Shown here: positions 58,714 to 64,000 of the stretch, piece after piece
Layout of the letters: every line of letters begins with the position of its first letter
How positions within the stretch are numbered: the stretch's first letter is position 1
DNA from: Dipteris shenzhenensis
Taxonomy: Eukaryota > Polypodiophyta > Polypodiopsida > Gleicheniales
Assembly: GCA_047967505.1 (NCBI GenBank)
Contig: CM106538.1
Direction: 5' to 3' (one strand)
DNA length: 64,000 nucleotides
Notes under the pieces: model-generated
What the model was told of the DNA's origin: nothing
The model's input: the letters and a program-made list of their open reading frames with translations, nothing else
Databases searched by the model: none
Position numbers and translations under genes: made by a program

Positions 58714-61368
58714 CTAAAGCTGCAATATCCCAGGTGAATCTGCCAGTTCACCTTCCTCCATCCATTTCGCATCAAGTGATGGGTAATTTTGAAATTTTAC
58801 CAAGTAGCGACGGATAACTTTACCCTTGAGCTTTCTATCCCTGTGTAAAAGGTGCTTTACCTGTGGATGTAAGCATATTCCAGCAAAGGCAAATAATGCT
58901 CCCATTCGCTTTTGTGGTTTGAGACATAGCATTTAAACATATCCAAGATGGTAGAGTTTTCGTGCTCCGATTGTCCATCAGAATGAGGGTGAAAAGATGA
59001 CGAAAAATTCTGCGTAGTGCCCATATTATCAAACAGTCCTCTCCAAATGAGGCTGGTCATCCTCGGATCTCTATCACTGATTATGGATTCAGGCATCCCA
59101 TGATACTTGAAGACATGTTGCAAAAACAATTTGGCCATTTGATCTGCTGTAATTTTCTTTCTTACTAGCACAAAGTGGGCTTGTTTGCTAAACCTGCAAA
59201 TTATTGTCCACAATCCATCATGTCCAGTAGGTACGTGGAAGATCAAACATAAAATCCATAGCTATGCTTTGCCATGGTCTATCCGGAATTGGCAAAGGGT
59301 ATAACAACCCAGGTGCCTTCTGCCTGTCAAACTTTACTTTCTGACAAACCATGCATGTTCTCACATATTCTTCCACATCTTTCCTCAAAGATGGCCAATA
59401 AAAGTATTGCTCCACTGCTGTAATTGTTGCTGTAATTCCCCTATGTCTTGCATATGGAGGAGCATGACTTTCCATTATGACTTTCTGTCGCATCTGATCA
59501 GTGACACAGAGTTGTCCATGCATCAAAATGAAGCCCTCTTTCAACATATAGTGATCATGCCTTTGACCATCAGAAAGCTGATCATAAATAGTTGAAAAAT
59601 CAGCATCATTAACATATTGATCTTTCATCACATCTAACACATTGTTGTAAGCAATGCTCACTGCTGAAACACTGGGTTTCTTGGAGACTGCTTCAGGCTG
59701 TGGTTTCCTGGAAAGTGCATCAGCCATGACATTTTTGTTACCCGGCTCATGTACAATTTGAAAATGAAAGATTGAGAGGAAGTTAGCCCATCTCATGTGC
59801 TTTTCAGATAATTTTCTCTGCGTGAGAAAATATCTAAGTGACTGATGATCTGTCTGCACATAAAAGTCAGCTCCAAGAAAGGTAATGTTTCCATGTGGTC
59901 AAAGCATGTATCACTGCTAACATTTCCTTCTCGTATGTCTACAAGTACAATTTAGCATCTTTGAGAACTCTACTCTCATATGCAACCACTCTGCCATCCT
60001 GCATCAAAGTGCCTCCTATGCTGTTTCCACATGCATCACAAGTTACAGCAAAGGGTTTTGCAAGATCTGGCAAGATAATAACGGGTTCAGAACACAACTT
60101 TTGCTTCAGCTCTTCAAAAGCTGCATTTTCCTTTGGTCCCCACTGAAACGCTACAGCTTTCTTTTGTAAAGCATGCAAGGGAGAAGCAATTTCTGCAAAG
60201 TACTTTATAAACCTCCGATAGTATGAACACAACCCAAGAAAGCTTCTGACTTCATGTAGATTTTTCAAAATTGGCCAACTCCTTATGGCCTCAACTTTTG
60301 CAGGGTCCATCTTGACTCCATCCTTTGACACTATATGACCGAGAAAATGAATCTCATGCATAAAGAACTCACTTTTCTTGGTGTTTATTAATAGCTTGTG
60401 TCTTTTCAACTCTTGAAACACAATAGTGAGGTGTTTCCTGTGCTCCTGCTCATTTTTAGAGAACACAATGATGTCATCGAAGAAAGTGCCCACAAACTTT
60501 CTGTGTGCTCTAAAAATTCTGGCCATCATTCTATTGAAAGTGGCAGGTGCATTAGTCAAACCAAAAGGCATCACAAGGAACTCATATAAGGCAAATGAAG
60601 TGCGGAAGGCAGTCTTGTAGACATCTTCAGGCCGTATCCTTATCTGATGGTATCCACTTTTAAGGTCAATATGACTGAACATTGAGGAACCTTCCAACCG
60701 ATCCAATATATCATCAATGCGTGGAATTGGAAAACGGTTCTTAATTGTGACTTTATTCAAAGCCCTATAATCAATACACATTCTCCAACTGCCATCCTTC
60801 TTTTGCACAAGCAACACAGGGGAATAGTAAGGAGAATTACTTGGCTGTATTAATTCCTTTTCCAAGAGTTCCTTCACTTGTGACATTATCTCTTCCTGTT
60901 GTGCCTTACTGACACGATAGGGAGGTATATTAGGTGGTGAGCTTCCTGGAATTATATCAATTTGATGATCCTCGAGCCTCTTGGGAGGTAATTCTTGAGG
61001 AAGTGCATCTGAGAAACAATCCTGAAAATCTGAAATAAAAGCAGCCCTTTCTCTATCTAAAGCAGAAAGAGTAGAGCCTTCCTGAACTGGTTGGCTGTCC
61101 TCTTTGACAAAATCGAGTACGCTGAAATATGACGCTTTATTACATTGGAAATACAAGAAGCTGAAACTACAAGGATGGACTCCCCTTTCAACTTTACATC
61201 AAGTACATGCTTTTTGCCTCTATGAGTTAAAGAAATCTTCTTGTTTCTCATCTGCACATCAGCCCCCACCCTGTACATCCAAGGCATCCCAAGCAAAGCA
61301 TTACACTCTGGCAAAGGCATAATGTAGAAGTCCTCTGCATCCTGATATCCCTGGATATGCATCCTCAA
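58714..61368 (-). pseudogene. Chromovirus pol: protease end, RT, RNase H, integrase, chromodomain
   Basis: Minus order: protease end (LPECNALLGMPWMYRV, about 61300). RT occupies 61156-60300 with [40 protein letters not shown] and catalytic FFDDIIVFS, then the thumb/connection LGHIVSKDGV. RNase H starts TCDACGNSIGG; a stop at about 59939 and a frameshift near 59880 break it. Integrase has an HHCC-type CMVCQKVK segment, a frameshift near 59235, SDRDPRMTS and HPHSDGQSE. The frame ends at LEYAYIHR (58857) and joins directly to a chromodomain-like KVIRRYLVKFQNYP...AKWMEE. The integrase C-terminal region between them is missing. Confidence 0.9.
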
Positions 61369-62117
61369 AAGAAGCGTGTTTCAGAGAGGAATGCATTGAG
61401 AAGGTTTTGGAGAAGTTTCATCACCGGAAAGTCCTCCAAAACTGAGAAAAACCAGTCAACCAGCGCGTGGGACCACTTGAAATTCAACAGAAAGCTGTAG
61501 CTTTGCAAGAGGAGAGGCCCAGGAGGCGGTAGAAGCAAAAAGGTCCAGAAAAAGCCACTTTTGCAAATTCGACCAGCAAAAGAAGTGCTCAGCTCTGCCT
61601 GTTCTACCAAACGCACGGAGGGAAAAGCATATCACTACGAAGGGGAGGCAGAGGGGAAGCCATCGGGCCAAACGGAAGTTGAGGAATCCAAACGGGTGAG
61701 GAGTTATGAAGAAAAACGGAATTCAGCTGAAGGAGGCTGAAAAACCAGTCCAAAATCTCAACAAAGGGAGAAGACGAGAGAGAAAACCACACATGTGAAG
61801 TTTAGAAGGCCCAGGAAGGTCCAAGAATGGCAAAGGAGCATGTAGAAGGCACTAGAGCCACCTGGAACTCTAGGGGGGCCACTGAAGGTACATGGCCCTC
61901 TAGGGGGCCCATTAAAAATGCCACATCATCATTTCCCAACAACCACTCTTTTAATTCCTTGGAATGCCTTTGGGCCTAGGGATTAATTACGCTTATGTGA
62001 TAGGCACCATGCCGCGTTTAATTACACATTATTGAGCCCACGCTTGGACTTTTAAAACCAAAGTTGTCACGGTCTTGTAGTACATTAAAGTACTTAGAAT
62101 TTAACGCCCCCGTGACA
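61364..62117 (-). repeat. Truncated chromovirus 5' LTR
   Basis: Matches 53187-53940 base for base in length (754 bp). It begins abruptly within the LTR next to protease sequence, so the R/U5 end, primer site and gag were removed together. The outer edge is intact and followed by the target duplication CTACC. Confidence 0.9.
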
Positions 62118-62515
62118 CTACCAGCCCCTATAAGAGGGCCCCCTTGGGGCCTCATAAGTTATCACTTGAAGCAGCAGTTCAAGAGCAGACCAGAAGCTTG
62201 GCAAGGAGCAGATGGGCTTAGGGATCTAGAAGTGTTATGGAGGTAGTAGGACAACACCTTTTGGGGTAAGGACAAAGGACCACGATTTGGACTTCTTTTG
62301 TAATGTGTCCTATTGGACCGAAATATATTTTGGTTGGCTCTATATCTCTTGTGGAGCATTGTCTATTTATTGGCTTGCACATATACACATGTTTGTTGAC
62401 TACACACAAGTAAATAAGTTTTGGATTCCGTAGTTAAATACTTCCGTGTGCAATTCTTGGGTAGCTCTTTCAGTTTTCCGCTGTGGGATACCCTCTGTTT
62501 GGTTCATTTCTAACA

Positions 62516-62527
62516 TGGTATCAAAGC
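62516..62527 (+). other. Primer binding site (iMet, one mismatch)
   Basis: TGGTATCAAAGC, one base from the consensus, directly after the LTR end CTAACA. Confidence 0.88.
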
Positions 62528-63552
62528 CTTGATCAGAAGTTCATGGGAAGTGGAGCTTGAAGGCAAGGACCTTGCTGAAGGACGACCTTGATTCAAAGCT
62601 CAGGGGAATCTACTTTGACATTTGAAGGATTGTGCCCTTGCAAGAAAGAGTGTCACGGGGAGGTGAATTTTCTAGACCTGTGAATACCTTTGGCCTCTCA
62701 TTGATTAGAATTGTAAAAAGTGCTAATCGAGTGTATTAATTCCATGGGCCTGGGCAAGGAGCTGAAGGGCAAGAGAGGGGTAAAAATCCCATTGCTAAAA
62801 ACAGCTCCATGGGTCACATTTGGCAAGGTGGCTTGGAAGCGAGCAGAAAAGTTGAAATTTACTTTGAGGTAGTTCAGAGAGAGGGAAGTCGCAAGCTGGG
62901 AAAGTGCCCTATGTTGGTATCAAAGTACGAGATTTTACTTAGAATGAAAAGCAATAGTTCACACGTGATATCAAAGTAGTAATACATTAAAAAGATGACA
63001 AAAACTCTGGGACAACAGAGTTACAAGCAAAGACCTAATGGCTCAGCCCGACCAAGCTTGTTGCAGTTTTACAAAGGATGCTATGATCTCAACACACAGT
63101 CGAGCTTGTGACTACAACAATGTCTGACACACAAACTGCTCGTAGAAGACCACACAGGCCGAGATGCACTGCTTTACTATAAGAGCACACAGCTCCAAAG
63201 AAAGGCGACACATGCCTTAGATCATCCATCATAGCGAGATGCTTGAAGAAGGCGCCATATATGAAGATCGGCTAACTACCAAGACAAGCTGGAGGCAAGA
63301 AGTCGTGCCGACAGTGATTCCAATGATCCATCACCAGCCATCATAGTTGCTCCAATCCCAAACTCTTGGAGTGACTCTCATCCTAAGCCAAAGGTTGAGT
63401 ATCCAGCTAGACAATCGGAGACGACAAGTGGCGCCTTCCAAAGCACCGCCTTGCTCTTGACACGTCCATGCATGCATGCAATAACGCCAAGTGGCTGATC
63501 ACTGCCACCTCAATCTACCCTACGAGGTTTACTAATGCTAACAAACGCAACA
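62528..63552. other. Leader of the split element, then unassigned sequence
   Basis: To about 62655 it matches the leader of the gag-only element. Beyond that no match or gene is seen. A purine-pyrimidine junction CGCAACA followed by ATCCCCCC at 63546-63560 could be the 3' LTR edge and polypurine tract of the minus-strand gag to the right, but the other LTR edge was not found. Confidence 0.45.
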
Positions 63553-63645
63553 ATCCCCCCATAAACCAAGGAGGGGAGAATCTAACTGGAAACACAACTG
63601 CAGACAAAAGCAACACACCACCAAAAATGTTGCTCACGCTAGAGC

Positions 63646-63990
63646 TTAAAAAGCATAATTATCATTGAGGTAGCTATCGTCTTCCAAATCGATTATAGGA
63701 ATGCCGTCTTCACGTACCAAGCCGGCTATCTCATTTGTATCACTATCTTCGAGTAGACAAGCCTTTGAACTGTTGCCATGCTTATCATCATACACTTTCT
63801 TGTAGCAATGCTTCTCCTTGTGTCCTTCTTTCCTACAGTATTTGCAAGTGACCATTGGATTTTTCCCATTGCTCTTTTCTCCTTGGCTGCAAAAAATTGC
63901 TCACCATTGCCAACTGTATGCATCTCTGCTCGTGTCTCTTCACTCAACATAATCGAAAGCACTTCTTGAAAGGTTAATGCATCTGAATTT
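63646..63990 (-). pseudogene. Copia-type gag end, frameshifted
   Basis: Minus frames read SDALTFQEVLSIMLSEETRAE near 63960, then after a frame change near the T-run at 63890-63897, NPMVTCKYCRKEGHKEKHC (a complete zinc knuckle). An acidic tail ends LEDDSYLNDNYAF and a stop at 63646. The stop falls at the same place, after ...YAF, as in the gag-only element at 19400. No protease motif follows within the 90 bases toward the possible polypurine tract. This may be a third gag-only element, cut by the window edge. Confidence 0.7.
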
Positions 63991-64000
63991 AGACGAAGTA

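Larger units (their letters stand above)
52319..62117 (-). mobile_element. Ty3/gypsy chromovirus, deleted copy, host of a nested element
   Basis: The target duplication CTACC lies at 52314-52318 and 62118-62122. The 3' LTR (52319-53940) begins TGTCACGGGGGCG in element orientation, as many chromovirus LTRs do. Inside it lies a purine tract, then 3' UTR interrupted by the gag-only element (54019-58360). Chromodomain-like sequence, integrase, RNase H, RT and the end of protease follow. On the right only 754 bases of the 5' LTR remain. The end of that LTR, the primer site, gag and most of protease are deleted, with the junction at about 61364. Frameshifts, a stop and an integrase deletion also inactivate it. 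Confidence 0.9.
51673..62515 (+). repeat. Copia-type LTR split by nested insertions
   Basis: The left part 51673-52318 starts TGTTGAAAATGGG and shares GTCCCCATCTATAAGC and CATATGAGGAGAGCA with the start of the gag-only element's LTR at 55133. The right part 62118-62515 ends CTAACA before a primer site, like that LTR's end. Joined, and allowing for the 5-bp duplication CTACC, the LTR is about 1040 bp. The interruption is the chromovirus at 52319-62117. The leader after the primer site also matches the gag-only element's leader (GGACCTTGCTGAAGGACGAC) to about 62655, so both belong to one family. Confidence 0.82.

Noticed and set aside
52319-62117. 754-bp repeats at 53187 and 61364 as LTRs of the gag-only copia element
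   Set aside because: That element has its own 1115-bp LTRs and target duplication. The 754-bp match begins TGTCACGGGG in minus orientation beside a purine tract and fits the chromovirus LTR.

Overview
The window is nuclear DNA of a land plant with a large, transposon-rich genome. Evidence: an AP2/ERF gene, a split URB1-type gene, Ty1/copia elements with tRNA-iMet primer sites, a chromovirus, and insertions nested three deep inside an intron. Species cannot be read from it; a fern, lycophyte or gymnosperm would fit as well as a large-genome angiosperm. No rRNA, tRNA, organellar or bacterial segment was recognised.

Only two ordinary host genes are supported. One is an intronless DREB-type AP2/ERF transcription factor (2718-3299, minus). 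The other is the ribosome-biogenesis gene URB1/NPA1 (plus; seven coding exons from 41225 to 50104, 2261 codons in consistent phase), whose C-terminal exon(s) are not in the window. Everything after 50104 therefore looks like one very long intron filled with retroelements, or like a gene cut off by them.

Layout. 1-5141: gypsy gag remnant, ERF gene, gypsy RT fragment. 5147-9904: old minus-strand copia element with both LTRs and a 5-bp duplication but lacking its RT core. 12012-16921: decayed plus-strand copia, truncated in RT. 17407-20070: young gag-only LTR element (TR-GAG type), nested beside or in another copia (PBS 20490, broken gag). 21293-27329: an unusual array of alternating 1.3-kb and 0.83-kb units, each full unit combining a 13-bp minisatellite, a TATA promoter-like block, a CCT tract and a long inverted repeat. 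27330-33337: gypsy-type gag joined to copia pol and a copia 3' LTR. 33338-40226: minus gypsy element with a tRNA-Asp-like primer site and 1025-bp LTR, truncated after RT. 41225-50104: URB1. 51673-62527: a copia-type LTR split by a minus chromovirus (TSD CTACC), itself split by a very young minus gag-only element (TSD AAGAG) whose 632-codon ORF fills its interior. The right edge holds another broken copia-type gag.

Themes: gag-only elements occur at least twice with intact LTRs, PBS, PPT and target duplications, so they move although they encode no enzymes and must borrow them. The least explained feature is the hairpin array at 21.3-27.3 kb. All identities come from reading translations and motifs; no database search was run.
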